Notes: generated by a model from the sequence alone, not told the origin. A stretch of DNA of 53,757 nt from Sphingomonas hengshuiensis (GCA_003240755.1 QFNF01000018.1:1-53757); one strand, 5' to 3'; shown: positions 27,406-37,151, counted from the stretch's first letter. Numbers and translations: made by a program.

Positions 27406-28060
27406 CGCCACCGCCGGCTATGTCGGCAAGGGGCTGGGCGAGGCGGGGTTCGTGGTCGATCGCGCCGCCAATGGCCGCGACGGGCTGTTCCACGCCATCG
27501 ACGGCGGGTATGACTGTATCGTGATGGACCGGATGATGCCGCAGATGGACGGCATGGCCACCGTCGCCGCGATGCGTGCCGCGGGCGTCACGACCCCGGT
27601 CCTGATCCTGTCCGCGATGGGATCGCCCGACGACCGGGTGGCGGGGCTGACGCAGGGCGCCGACGATTACCTGACCAAGCCGTTCGTGTTCGCCGAACTG
27701 CTGGCGCGTGTCCGGCTGCTGACCCGGCGGCAGGCGGCGGGCGGACCTGCGGTGGAAACCACGCTGGCGTGCGACGATCTGGAAATGGACCTGCTGGCGC
27801 GGCGCGTCCGGCGGGGGGCGCGCACGATCGATCTGCAGCCGCGCGAATTCCGCCTGCTGGAATATCTGCTGCGCCATGCCGGACAGGTGGTGACGCGTAC
27901 CATGCTGCTGGAAGGCGTCTGGGACTATCACTTCGATCCGGGCAGCAACGTCACCGACGTGCATATCAGTCGCCTGCGCCGCAAGATCGACGATGGCGAG
28001 GAGCGCAGGCTGCTGCACACGGTGCGCGGGTCGGGTTACAAGCTGGGGAGCGAACCCTGA
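27377..28060 (+). CDS. OmpR-family response regulator
   Basis: A 227-residue regulator. The receiver domain has the acidic pair EDD (7-9), phospho-acceptor Asp51 in CIVMDRMMPQMDG, and the conserved Lys in DDYLTKPFVFAELLAR. A winged-helix DNA-binding domain follows (LQPREFRLLEYLLRHAGQ to VRGSGYKLG). Start GTG 27377 has GGAGG upstream and falls inside the end of the PDZ gene. Its stop overlaps the CTG start proposed for the sensor kinase. Confidence 0.93.
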   Translation: MKILIVEDDDATAGYVGKGLGEAGFVVDRAANGRDGLFHAIDGGYDCIVMDRMMPQMDGMATVAAMRAAGVTTPVLILSAMGSPDDRVAGLTQGADDYLTKPFVFAELLARVRLLTRRQAAGGPAVETTLACDDLEMDLLARRVRRGARTIDLQPREFRLLEYLLRHAGQVVTRTMLLEGVWDYHFDPGSNVTDVHISRLRRKIDDGEERRLLHTVRGSGYKLGSEP

Positions 28061-29397
28061 AGCGCTGGCGCCGTTCGGCGACGCTGCGTTTCGCCGCGCT
28101 GGTGTTCGCGTTGCAACTGGCCGGTGCGGCGGCGACGTTGCTCGCGGTACGGGCGATTACCGAAACCCGGCTGACCGACAACGCCACGGACGAGGCCGCG
28201 CGGCTGCGCGCGGCGTTGCTGGAGGCATGGGCGGCGGGCGGCATCGATGCGATGGCGCGCGCCGCCGATCTGCGGACCGAACATGGCGACCGCCCGCAAT
28301 CGGTGGCGCTGGTGATGCGCCGCGAAGGGACGGTGCTGGCGGGCAATGTCGCCGCCTGGCCGCCCAATGTCGCGCCCGGTCCACCGACGACGATCGAGAT
28401 CTTCCGCGTGCGTCGCGACCTGCCCGAAGCGATGCGGGTAATCGGCACGACCCTGCCCGACGGCACCCGGTTGCTGACCGGCCATGTCATCGAAGGCGAG
28501 CTGGCGTTCGTCGGTGCGATGGAGGCGGCGATGGTCGCGGCGATGGCCGTCGCGCTGCTGCTTGCGGGACTGGCGGGCTGGGTCGCGGCGCGGCTGATCG
28601 CCGGACGGCTGGGGCGCACGGCGCAGACGGTGGCGGCCGTGACCGCCGGCGACCTCGACCGGCGCGTGGCGCTCGACGGCGGCAGCGACGCGTTCGAGGA
28701 ACTCGGACGCTCGGTCAACGCTATGCTCGACCGGATCGCCGCGCTGGTCGGCGAACTGAAGCTCGCGACCGACGGACTGGCGCATGACCTGCGCTCGCCG
28801 CTCACGCGCCTGCGCGCGACGCTCGAACGCGCGCTGGCGGCGGCGGACAGCGAGGACGGGCGCGTCGCGGTGCTGCGCGCGATGGACGAGGGCGACCGGC
28901 TGCTCGCTATGCTCGACATGGCGTTGCGCATCACCCGTGCCGAGGCGGGGATCGGGCGCGAGGCGTTCGGGGACGTCGAACTGTCGGCATTGCTGGCGGA
29001 CGTCGCCGACCTGTTCGAACCGCTGGCCGAGGACCGCGGACTGACGATCGTCGTCGATGTGCCTGCGGTCACGGTTGCCGCGCACCGCGAGATGATCGGA
29101 CAGGCGGTGGCAAATCTGATCGATAACGCATTGAAATATGGACGGGGGACGATCCGCGTTGCACTGACAGACGGCGCGGACGTTGTGATCGACGTCAGCG
29201 ACGAGGGCCCCGGCATTCCGGCCGATCGCCGTGCCGAAGCGCTGCAACGCTTCGGTCGGCTCGATGCCGCGCGGACGCAGGGCGGGGCGGGGCTTGGCCT
29301 GTCGCTGGTCGCCGCGGTCGCGCATCTTCATCGCGGGACGCTGGAGTTGCACGACAATGCGCCCGGCCTGATCGCGCGGATGACGATCGCGCGCTGA
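28057..29397 (+). CDS. Sensor histidine kinase with apparent CTG start
   Basis: A 446-residue kinase: first membrane helix (about 11-33), a periplasmic sensor of some 120 residues, a second helix (about 155-180), HAMP, H-box DGLAHDLRSPLTRLR (His243), N-box NLIDNALKYG, and G-boxes DEGPGIPADR and GGAGLGLSL. No ATG, GTG or TTG in this frame precedes the first helix without cutting into it. A CTG at 28057 overlaps the regulator's TGA (CTGA) and has GGGGAG about seven bases upstream, so I infer a rare CTG start. It phosphorylates the adjacent OmpR-type regulator. The signal is unknown. Confidence 0.88.
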   Translation: MKRWRRSATLRFAALVFALQLAGAAATLLAVRAITETRLTDNATDEAARLRAALLEAWAAGGIDAMARAADLRTEHGDRPQSVALVMRREGTVLAGNVAAWPPNVAPGPPTTIEIFRVRRDLPEAMRVIGTTLPDGTRLLTGHVIEGELAFVGAMEAAMVAAMAVALLLAGLAGWVAARLIAGRLGRTAQTVAAVTAGDLDRRVALDGGSDAFEELGRSVNAMLDRIAALVGELKLATDGLAHDLRSPLTRLRATLERALAAADSEDGRVAVLRAMDEGDRLLAMLDMALRITRAEAGIGREAFGDVELSALLADVADLFEPLAEDRGLTIVVDVPAVTVAAHREMIGQAVANLIDNALKYGRGTIRVALTDGADVVIDVSDEGPGIPADRRAEALQRFGRLDAARTQGGAGLGLSLVAAVAHLHRGTLELHDNAPGLIARMTIAR

Positions 29398-29438
29398 CGC
29401 CGCCTTGGCGCTACGCCCGTGCTGCCCTACAGGGGCGC

Positions 29439-29780
29439 ATGGCAAAGGCAGATCGTCTTGCCCGGCTCGACGACCTTCGGCTGGAGCAGGAAAGCGAATA
29501 TCGGACCGCGTTGATCGAAGCGCTGCGGCGGACCGCTGCGGGCAAATGGGGGCTGTTCGACCATCAGGCCGACCGCCGGACCCGCGCCGCGATCGCGCCG
29601 GTGATCGACCATCTGGAGGAGATCGGCGACGCGGTCGATGCCGCGCGCGCGCAGCTCGGCCTGCCGCCCTTCGACCTGCGGCAGGAGTTCCTGCGGTCGC
29701 GCGGGCCGGTCGGGCCACAGGCGGTCGGCGAACCGCGCCAGGCGCAGGCGTGGCTCGACCGCCTGATGGCGGAAGGGTAG
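29439..29780 (+). CDS. Hypothetical soluble protein
   Basis: A 113-residue charged, mostly helical protein with no signal peptide or membrane segment. I do not recognise the family. A conserved-looking core is GKWGLFDHQADRRTRAA followed by a helix IAPVIDHLEEIGDAVDAAR. The codon use resembles its neighbours, which supports it as a real gene. It ends at a hairpin convergent with the large glycosyltransferase gene. Confidence 0.6.
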   Translation: MAKADRLARLDDLRLEQESEYRTALIEALRRTAAGKWGLFDHQADRRTRAAIAPVIDHLEEIGDAVDAARAQLGLPPFDLRQEFLRSRGPVGPQAVGEPRQAQAWLDRLMAEG

Positions 29781-29801
29781 GGGCGGCCGCTCGACCGCCC
29801 C
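29780..29801. terminator. Short convergent hairpin
   Basis: A 7-bp stem (GGGGCGG with CCGCCCC) closes an 8-base loop between two converging genes. There is no T run, so it is a weak terminator call. Confidence 0.4.
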
Positions 29802-29810
29802 GGTCATGGG

Positions 29811-32800
29811 CTATGCCGTCGCCACCCGCCCGCTCCGCTCCAGCTTGCCCCAGCCGACGACGAACCCGCCGATCGCCGACGCGATCGCTCGCAGCACCAC
29901 CCAGTACATGATCTGGCGGTACACCAGCCGCTGCGCGATCAGCAGGTGCGCCGGATAACGCGCCTTGTTCCCGTCCAGCCGGTACGCGACCCATCCGCAC
30001 GCCACGTCGATGGCGGTGAAGCACAGCCAGTACAGCCCCATCTGCCCGACATCGCCACTGGTCTGTGCCCAGCCATGCTGCGTCACCCGCACCGCCGTGC
30101 CGACGATCGACAGCAGCAGGGCAAGGTCGATCAGCGGAGAGATCGCGGCGAAGAAGATCTGGAACAGCCATGCCTGCGGCAGGCCGATCCGGGCGAGGCC
30201 GGCGGGCTTGCCGGTGCCTAGCACGCGGCGATGCTTCCACAGGCATTGCAGCGTGCCGAACGCCCAGCGATAGCGCTGCCTGGCCAATGCCCTGAAACTC
30301 TCCGGTGCCTCGGTCCACGCGACGGCATTCGGGTCGTAGGTGACGCGCCAGCCGGCGCGCTGGATCGCGATGGTCAGGTCCTGATCCTCGGCCAGCGTAT
30401 CCTCGGGATAGCCGCCAACCGCGTCGAGCGCCGCGCGACGCCACGCGCCGACCGCCCCCGGAACCACCGTCATCGCATCGAATCCGGCCAGCGCGCGGCG
30501 TTCGAGGTTCTGGGCGGTGATATATTCGACCGCCTGCCAGCGCGTGACGAGGTTCACGCGGTTGCCGACCCGCGCATCGCCCGCCACCGCGCCCAGCGCC
30601 GGATCGGCGAACCACCGCGCCAGCCGGGCGATCGTCGCCGGTTCGAACTGGGTATCGGCGTCCAGCGCGATGACGACCTCGCCCGTCGCCTGCGTCAGCG
30701 CGCGGTTGAGCGCCGCCGCCTTGCCGCCGTTGACCAGCGTCAGCAGCGTGACGCGCGGGTCGTCTGCGAAGCGTTCGCGGACGACCGCGCTGGTCGCGTC
30801 CTTCGATCCGTCGTCGGCCACGATGACCTGCAACCCCGGATAATCGCTCGCCAGTACCCGCGCGACCGAATCCGCGATGACCCGTTCCTCGTTATAGGCC
30901 GGGATGATGACGGAGACGCCGGGGCGATGGTCCGGCGGAACCGGACGCCGCCGCCGCGACTGGAACCATGCCAGCGCCGCCATCAGCACTGCCCGCGCCA
31001 TGCCGAGGCCGATCGCGAGGTAGAACAGCCAGGCGAGGCCGACCGAGATCGCCGCCAGCACGATGAAGATCGCGACGTCGGTCCGCACCGCGGCGAGGTC
31101 GCGGCCGGTCACTGCCGGCATCGCCACCGCGCGCGGTACGCCGACCAGCGCGGACGCGGTGACGAAGTGATAGCCCCTGGCACGCAGGATCGCGATCACG
31201 CGGGGCAGTGCCTCGATCGTCTGCTGCCGATCGCCGCCGCCATCGTGCAGCAATACCACGTTGCGCGAACTGTCGTCGCTGGCATCCTCGATCTGCCGGA
31301 CGACCTGCTGCACGATCGCGTCGGTGCCGGGCCGTTGCCAGTCGTTGGGATCGACGTGCAGCCCGACGACGGTGTAGCCCAGATCCTGCGCCAGCAGCGC
31401 CGGCCCGATTTCGTCCATCGTCGTCGGTTCGGCGTCCCCGAAATAGGGTGCGCGGAACAGCGTGGTCGACCGGCCGGTATAGGCCTCGATCAACCGCTGC
31501 GTCGCATTCAGCTCCAGCGTGGTGGTCCGCTCGCCGGTGGTGGCAAGGTTGGGGTGGGTATAGCTGTGGTTGCCGATCTCGTCGCCGTCGCGGACCATCC
31601 GCTGCAACAGGCCGGGATGCTCCAGCGCATTCTCGCCGATGACGAAGAAGGTCGCGGGGACATGCGCCTTTTCCAGCACGTCGAGTATCGGCGGCGTCCA
31701 GGTCGGGTCGGGGCCGTCATCAAACGTCAGCGCGATCGCCTTCGGATCGGCCGCGCCGGTACGCTGCACGACATAGGGGGTGGGAAGCGTCCCATAATGT
31801 TCGTCGGCAATCATGCCGTCGGTGTCGAAGCGCAGTGCGCGACTGCCGTCGGTCGGCCGGCTGGTGATGCGCAGCACCTCGCCCGACCCTTCGACATCGA
31901 CGTTGACCGCGCTTTGCAGCCGGCCGATCCGCGGCACGCTGTCGGCGGTGCGAAAGGCGGTCAGGTCGTTCCAGATGCCGGCATCCTCGCTGCCCAGGCG
32001 CCACAGGGCGACATCGTCGATGCCCAGCCGGCGGAGCGCGGCCAGTTCGTTCCAACTGGTCGCCGCATCGAGCATCCACACCTGATGCCGGCTGCCGCGT
32101 TCGTCGTCATAGGCGAGCCCGGCATTGCCGCTGGCGCGGTCGAACCCGATCTGCGCCGAGGAATCATGGGCCGCCAGCCATGCTTCCTCGATCGACAGGG
32201 CATCGGCGCCGCCGTCGTGCCAGTCATACGCATAGCTGCCCAGCGCCACGACCAGCTTGTCGCGGCCGACCTGCCGGATCGCCTGTTCGACCTGGCCGAC
32301 GAACCACGGCTGCGACGCGATCGGGCCGGGCGAACCGCTTTCCCAATGTTCGTCATAGGCCATCAGGATCACGCGATCGACCGCGCGGGCGACATCGCCC
32401 AGCCGCCAGTCGGGATCGCCCGCCGGCGCGGTCACTGCCAGCACGGCGCCTTTGGGCAATGCCGCATGCAACTGCGCGAGGAACGCCGGATAGCGTGCGG
32501 CGGCCGCCGCCGGCAGGCTTTCATAGTCCATGACCAGCCCGCCGGCATGATGCGCCTGCACATAACCCGCCAGTTGCGCGACCACGGCGGCGCGCGCCTG
32601 CGGGTCGGCCAGCATCCGCGCGGCACCGGCACCGTCCCAGTTCTGGTCGGTCAGGTTCTGCACCATCGGCAACAGCTTCGGCGCATGCCGCGCGCTCGAC
32701 AGCAACTGGGTCAGCCGCGGATCGTCGACCGCGTGCATCTGCTGTCCGACCACCGTGACATAGGCGGGGACGACCCAGTCGAGCCCCGCCATATGCCGCT

Positions 32801-33107
32801 GCAGCGCGGATAGTCCACCGGCGGTATCCGGGACGTAGAAACCGATCGTCAGCGGCGATCCCGGCGCCGGTGCCGTCGTGCGGGGCAGCCAGCGACCATG
32901 TCTTGCCAGCCCGTCGCCGCGCGGCGCGAACGCCTCGCCATGCCGCCGCGCGAACGGGAGCGGCATGCCGAGCGTGCGGGGGGTCAGCACCAGCGTGGTC
33001 GCAAAGGCGATCGCCGCCAGTACGACGGCGACGATCAGCAGCGCGACCCCCCGCCGGGCCCAGACACCGCGACGGCCGGTAGGATCGAAGAACACGGGCT
33101 TGCTCAC
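29811..33107 (-). CDS. GH18-like / polysaccharide deacetylase / glycosyltransferase 2 fusion
   Basis: A 1098-residue three-enzyme fusion. After a membrane helix (about 19-42) comes a GH18-like domain (about 85-390) with catalytic-type D194-Y-E196 in GLVMDYESLP. A NodB deacetylase follows (about 455-650): FDDGPD (Asp463/464), GNHSYTHPN (His514, His518), RAPYFGD and LLHDGGG. Then two membrane helices (about 676-715) and a family 2 glycosyltransferase (about 730-980) with DDGS, DAD (816-818), AEDQD and Q944xxRW948, ending in further membrane helices. The design suggests a synthase that makes, deacetylates and trims an N-acetylglucosamine-type polymer, in the manner of separate PgaC/PgaB proteins. 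The product is inference. Confidence 0.88.
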   Translation of the reverse strand: MSKPVFFDPTGRRGVWARRGVALLIVAVVLAAIAFATTLVLTPRTLGMPLPFARRHGEAFAPRGDGLARHGRWLPRTTAPAPGSPLTIGFYVPDTAGGLSALQRHMAGLDWVVPAYVTVVGQQMHAVDDPRLTQLLSSARHAPKLLPMVQNLTDQNWDGAGAARMLADPQARAAVVAQLAGYVQAHHAGGLVMDYESLPAAAAARYPAFLAQLHAALPKGAVLAVTAPAGDPDWRLGDVARAVDRVILMAYDEHWESGSPGPIASQPWFVGQVEQAIRQVGRDKLVVALGSYAYDWHDGGADALSIEEAWLAAHDSSAQIGFDRASGNAGLAYDDERGSRHQVWMLDAATSWNELAALRRLGIDDVALWRLGSEDAGIWNDLTAFRTADSVPRIGRLQSAVNVDVEGSGEVLRITSRPTDGSRALRFDTDGMIADEHYGTLPTPYVVQRTGAADPKAIALTFDDGPDPTWTPPILDVLEKAHVPATFFVIGENALEHPGLLQRMVRDGDEIGNHSYTHPNLATTGERTTTLELNATQRLIEAYTGRSTTLFRAPYFGDAEPTTMDEIGPALLAQDLGYTVVGLHVDPNDWQRPGTDAIVQQVVRQIEDASDDSSRNVVLLHDGGGDRQQTIEALPRVIAILRARGYHFVTASALVGVPRAVAMPAVTGRDLAAVRTDVAIFIVLAAISVGLAWLFYLAIGLGMARAVLMAALAWFQSRRRRPVPPDHRPGVSVIIPAYNEERVIADSVARVLASDYPGLQVIVADDGSKDATSAVVRERFADDPRVTLLTLVNGGKAAALNRALTQATGEVVIALDADTQFEPATIARLARWFADPALGAVAGDARVGNRVNLVTRWQAVEYITAQNLERRALAGFDAMTVVPGAVGAWRRAALDAVGGYPEDTLAEDQDLTIAIQRAGWRVTYDPNAVAWTEAPESFRALARQRYRWAFGTLQCLWKHRRVLGTGKPAGLARIGLPQAWLFQIFFAAISPLIDLALLLSIVGTAVRVTQHGWAQTSGDVGQMGLYWLCFTAIDVACGWVAYRLDGNKARYPAHLLIAQRLVYRQIMYWVVLRAIASAIGGFVVGWGKLERSGRVATA

Positions 33108-33290
33108 GGGGCGGCGACCTTCTGAAGTAGGGGCCGCACGACGCGACCCCGCACCCGGCGCTTAGGACAGGCCGACCGGGCGGGGCGGTGATCGTCGCAT
33201 GAACTTTTGGTCACTTGGGCGGGGGGTGATGCCGGATTGCCACAACATCGTCGGTCCCGGCTTATTGAGGATCGATACCCGACGGGTGAA

Positions 33291-33318
33291 TTGACACCGG
33301 TCGGGTTCAACATAGGAT
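33291..33318 (+). promoter_or_regulatory. Sigma70-type promoter of the autotransporter gene
   Basis: TTGACA (33291-33296) and TAGGAT (33313-33318) are separated by 16 bases. The start codon at 33365 lies about 47 bases after the -10, with AGGGGGG just before it. This is the best promoter match I noticed in the window. Confidence 0.6.
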
Positions 33319-33364
33319 ACGGTAATCGCGGCGTTCATGCCGGGTTCAAGGACAGGGGGGTTGC

Positions 33365-36300
33365 ATGTTGAATGGTCGCTCGCGGGGATTCCGCCGGCTG
33401 GTGCGTTGTGCGTTGCTGACGTCGGTGGTGCCGTTTGCGGCACAGGCGCAGGACCGTCCGGTCGAATCGATCGACGCGCCGCATGCCGGTCCGGTATCTG
33501 TCGCTCCGCCCGGCGCCGCTTCCGTCAGCATCGCGCCGGCCGGCCTGGCGCCCGGCGGCGTGCTGCCAGGCGGTTCTTCGATTCACGAACCGCAGGTCGT
33601 CATCAATCCGCCGGGTACGCCGACGACCGCGCTCGACCCGAACGACATCACCGGCGTGGGGCAGATGTTCATCAGCCAGGGCGGCGGCTCGCTCGGCCTG
33701 TGCACCGGAACGCTGGTCAATCCGCGCATGGTCATCCTCGCCGCGCACTGCATGAACACCCGCCCGGCCAGCGCCTATGGCACCGAAGCCGGCAACACGC
33801 CGATGGCGTTCGGTTTCAAGGGCAACAACCTGCCCGGTGTCCGGGACTGGTTGTTCGGCAATGCCGCCACCGGCGTCGTCGCGTTCCGCTCCACCCCGGC
33901 CAATGCGTTCTACAACGTCAATCAGGTGTCGTACCTGACCGATTCGCTGAAGACCGAAAATCGCGGCTTCCTGCAATCCGACGTCGCCGTTGCAACGCTC
34001 GACACGCCGGCAGTGGGGATTCCGGCCTGGGCGCTGCTGTTCTCCGCGCTGCCCGCGCCGTCATCGATCAACCCGTCGACCGGAACCGGCTATCACGTCA
34101 CCATCACCGGCTATGGCCGCAACGGTACCGGGCTGAACGGTGATACCGGCGGCATCGACTATCGCCGCCGCGTCGCCGAAAACTATCTCGGCGCGCTCGC
34201 CTCGCTCAGCGATGTCGACATGTTCCTCTACGGCGACACGTCGCGTACGCTGAACCAGAACCTCTACATGACCGATCTCGACGATCCCCGTCGCGGGACG
34301 GCGTCGGCCAGCCGGTTCGACTTCAACTTGTTCAAGGACAATGCGCTTCCCAACGAGGGCATCACCGCTGGCGGCGATTCGGGCGGGCCGCTGATCCTCG
34401 ACCGGACCTTCAGCAAGCCGGTGGTCATCGGCGTCCTGTCCGGCGGCACCCGCTATTACGCCGCGCAGCCGTCGTCGTCGTTCGGCACGACGTCCTTCTA
34501 CCAGCCGCTCTATCTCTACTGGGACTATATCGTCGCCTCGAACCCCTATCGTTACGTCAGCGCGAAGGCCGGCGATGCGAAGTGGAGCGATGCGACGCAT
34601 TGGCAGACCGAACTCGACCCCAGCTATCAGATCATCCAGGACGGCAAGCTGGTGAACGGCGTGCCGACCACCGCCGGGCAGGGGGAGGCCGGATCGGGCG
34701 GCGATTTCGGACAGCTATGCTTCGAAACCGCGAGCAGCTCGATCTGCAAGGACCTCGCCACCGGCATCTATTACCAGAATGGCGTGGCGGTCGATCGCGA
34801 TCCGGTCGCCACCGGCCCCGCCGCCGTCGCGCGGGCGGCGGCGACGCTTGCCAACGGGTTGCCGGGGGCGAGCAACTTCGTTCCGAACAACACCGATCCG
34901 GTGAAGGCATCGGGCATCGTCGGGCGCTATTTCGACGTGACGCTGGGCGCGGCGGGCACCACCACGCTCGACACCACCGCAACCATCGACCGGCTGTCGA
35001 TCGCCAACAGCGCGGCACGGCTGAACGTCACCAGCGCGGGATCGCTGACCAGCCTGATCGAGATCAACCAGTTGAACGGCCAGACGGTCGTCGACGGGCG
35101 CGTGCGCACCGGGGGCGACTATTTCCTTCTGGGCGGACTGCTAAGCGGATCGGGCCGGGTCGATTCGCGCTTCCTGACCAGCGTCAGCGGCACGATCGCG
35201 CCGGCCACGATCGGCACGATCGGGACGCTGACCATCGGCGGCAACCTGATCCTCGCCTCGGGCACGCAACTCGCCATCGATATCGGTACCGGCGGCGTGT
35301 CGGACCGGATCGCGGTGGTCCGCAACGGCACGACCGACGGTTTGGCCAGCATCGGCGGCTCGGTGCTGTTCAACCCCGTCGCCGGCAGCACCATCCGCTA
35401 CAATGACAGCTACACCATCCTGACCGCCGCCGGCGAAATCCGCGGCCGGTTCGCGGCGCCGGGCGCGCTCAGCGCCATTCTGCGCCCGGTGCTGAGCTAT
35501 TCGTCGACCAGCGTGACCGCGCGGATAGAGGCGGGCAGCTACGCCGGCGTCGTCGGCAACACGCCGGTCCAGCGCGCCTATGCCCAGTTGCTGGACCAGA
35601 ACCGCGGCAACTATGCGGCGCTGTCCGAAGCCTATGGCATCCTCGACCTGCAGACACAGGCCGGGATCCGGGGATCACTGGAGGGGCTGGCACCGCGCAG
35701 CGAGACGACGAAGCGCGCGATCGGCACGGTGGCGATGGACAATGTCGCCCGCTTCTACCGCGAACGCCTTGCCGCGATCGATCCGGCGCAGCCGCTTGGC
35801 GGTACGCTGGCCGTGATGGGCCGTCCGAACGACGTCGTGATGGGCGCCGTCATGGCACCCTCGACGGGTATCGCACCGCAGGCCGACGGCGCCGTCACCT
35901 CGGTCCGCGAAGGCGTGCTTCCCGACGATGCCAGCGCGTTCCTCGCGGGCGGCTATATCCGCGGCAGCGCGCCGTCGATGCCGGGCGCGATGCCGATGGG
36001 CGGGCGTGACGAGTTCGACGGCTTCTACATCGCCGGCGGCATCGAAAAGGCGCTGTCGGACAGCGCGGTGCTCGGCTTCGGCCTGTCGTACAGCGATGTC
36101 GACGGGCAGCAGCAGTTCGGCCAGACGGCCAAGGGGGAACTGATCCAGGGCACGCTGTACGGCAAGGCGCAGGCGGCGATGGGCGCCACGATCGATGCGC
36201 AGTTCGGCGCGGGCATCTATCAGGCGCGCACGACGCGCAACGTGACGCTGGGCACCACCCCGTTCACGCTGCGCGCCCGCGACAACGCGCTGGCGCTTTC

Positions 36301-36751
36301 GGCAGAGGTCGGTGCGGGGTACATGTTCGGCACCGATCAGTTGCACATCGGCCCGCGCGTTGCCGTTCGTGCCAGCCAGATCGGCTTCACGCCGACCGTC
36401 GAAACCGGCGGCGGTCCGGCGCTGCGCTATGATGCAGACAATTACACCAGCCTCCAGGGCCGCGCCGGCGCGGTCCTCGACGGGGCGTTCGGCGGCTTCC
36501 GCCCGTTCGCCTCGGCCTATTATGTCCGCGAGTTCGAGGATCGCGCGGCGTTCTTCACCGCCAACTTCGCCAGCGGTGTCGGGCCGAGCGTCGCCTTCGC
36601 ACTGCCCAGCCGCGATCGCGACTGGGGCGAGGTCGGCGGCGGCTTCGCCTTCGGCAGCGACACGGTCGAATTCTCGGTGGCCGCCGACACCACGATCGAG
36701 CGCGATATCCGCAACCAGTCCTATCGCGGATCGGTGAAGGTGCGCTTCTGA
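33365..36751 (+). CDS. Autotransporter with trypsin-like (S1) serine protease passenger
   Basis: A 1128-residue secreted protein. A signal peptide (RRLVRCALLTSVVPFAAQAQ) leads to a chymotrypsin-fold protease with catalytic triad His128 (ILAAHC), probable Asp206 (SDVAVATLD) and Ser339 (AGGDSGGPLIL). A passenger linker with beta-helix-like repeats follows (about 520-720), then a C-terminal autotransporter barrel (about 860-1128) ending in the required aromatic residue, VKVRF. It should expose or release the protease at the cell surface. It diverges from the polysaccharide fusion gene and ends at a clear terminator. Substrate is unknown. Confidence 0.9.
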   Translation: MLNGRSRGFRRLVRCALLTSVVPFAAQAQDRPVESIDAPHAGPVSVAPPGAASVSIAPAGLAPGGVLPGGSSIHEPQVVINPPGTPTTALDPNDITGVGQMFISQGGGSLGLCTGTLVNPRMVILAAHCMNTRPASAYGTEAGNTPMAFGFKGNNLPGVRDWLFGNAATGVVAFRSTPANAFYNVNQVSYLTDSLKTENRGFLQSDVAVATLDTPAVGIPAWALLFSALPAPSSINPSTGTGYHVTITGYGRNGTGLNGDTGGIDYRRRVAENYLGALASLSDVDMFLYGDTSRTLNQNLYMTDLDDPRRGTASASRFDFNLFKDNALPNEGITAGGDSGGPLILDRTFSKPVVIGVLSGGTRYYAAQPSSSFGTTSFYQPLYLYWDYIVASNPYRYVSAKAGDAKWSDATHWQTELDPSYQIIQDGKLVNGVPTTAGQGEAGSGGDFGQLCFETASSSICKDLATGIYYQNGVAVDRDPVATGPAAVARAAATLANGLPGASNFVPNNTDPVKASGIVGRYFDVTLGAAGTTTLDTTATIDRLSIANSAARLNVTSAGSLTSLIEINQLNGQTVVDGRVRTGGDYFLLGGLLSGSGRVDSRFLTSVSGTIAPATIGTIGTLTIGGNLILASGTQLAIDIGTGGVSDRIAVVRNGTTDGLASIGGSVLFNPVAGSTIRYNDSYTILTAAGEIRGRFAAPGALSAILRPVLSYSSTSVTARIEAGSYAGVVGNTPVQRAYAQLLDQNRGNYAALSEAYGILDLQTQAGIRGSLEGLAPRSETTKRAIGTVAMDNVARFYRERLAAIDPAQPLGGTLAVMGRPNDVVMGAVMAPSTGIAPQADGAVTSVREGVLPDDASAFLAGGYIRGSAPSMPGAMPMGGRDEFDGFYIAGGIEKALSDSAVLGFGLSYSDVDGQQQFGQTAKGELIQGTLYGKAQAAMGATIDAQFGAGIYQARTTRNVTLGTTPFTLRARDNALALSAEVGAGYMFGTDQLHIGPRVAVRASQIGFTPTVETGGGPALRYDADNYTSLQGRAGAVLDGAFGGFRPFASAYYVREFEDRAAFFTANFASGVGPSVAFALPSRDRDWGEVGGGFAFGSDTVEFSVAADTTIERDIRNQSYRGSVKVRF

Positions 36752-36759
36752 CCGACCGG

Positions 36760-36789
36760 GCCGGTGCGTTCGGCGCACCGGCTCGTTTT
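36760..36789 (+). terminator. Rho-independent terminator of the autotransporter gene
   Basis: A perfect 9-bp stem (GCCGGTGCG with CGCACCGGC) around the loop TTCGG is followed by TCGTTTT. It begins nine bases after the stop codon. Confidence 0.85.
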
Positions 36790-36800
36790 GCCGGATGCAG

Positions 36801-36833
36801 AAAGGCGGTGCCCTGACGGGGTGCCGCCTTTTT
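36801..36833. terminator. Second hairpin terminator, possibly bidirectional
   Basis: AAAGGCGG pairs with CCGCCTTT across a G/C-rich inner stem; a T run follows on the plus strand and an A run precedes it. It can back up the autotransporter terminator and stop minus-strand transcription from the tRNA-Lys genes. Confidence 0.7.
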
Positions 36834-36904
36834 CGTGCGTGAGCCAGACACAACAAAACCGCCGGGAAGGCGGCGCGATCGTATCGGCGATGTCACGAGA
36901 AGCA

Positions 36905-36980
<76 letters not shown>

Positions 36981-36994
36981 ATGCGCTGGACAGG

Positions 36995-37070
<76 letters not shown>

Positions 37071-37151
37071 GTCGCCTGGGCGATGGGGCGTTTCGGGCTG
37101 GCCGATCCGCCGTTGGAGCGGGGCCTTTAGCGAACCTTTGCCCCCAAGCAA

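Noticed and set aside
28036..30615. An 859-codon minus-strand open frame
   Set aside because: It runs antisense through the histidine kinase and the 113-residue gene and in another frame of the polysaccharide fusion; composition is shadow-like.
30231..32813. An 860-codon plus-strand open frame
   Set aside because: It lies entirely antisense to the GH18-like/NodB/GT2 gene, whose motifs are unambiguous.
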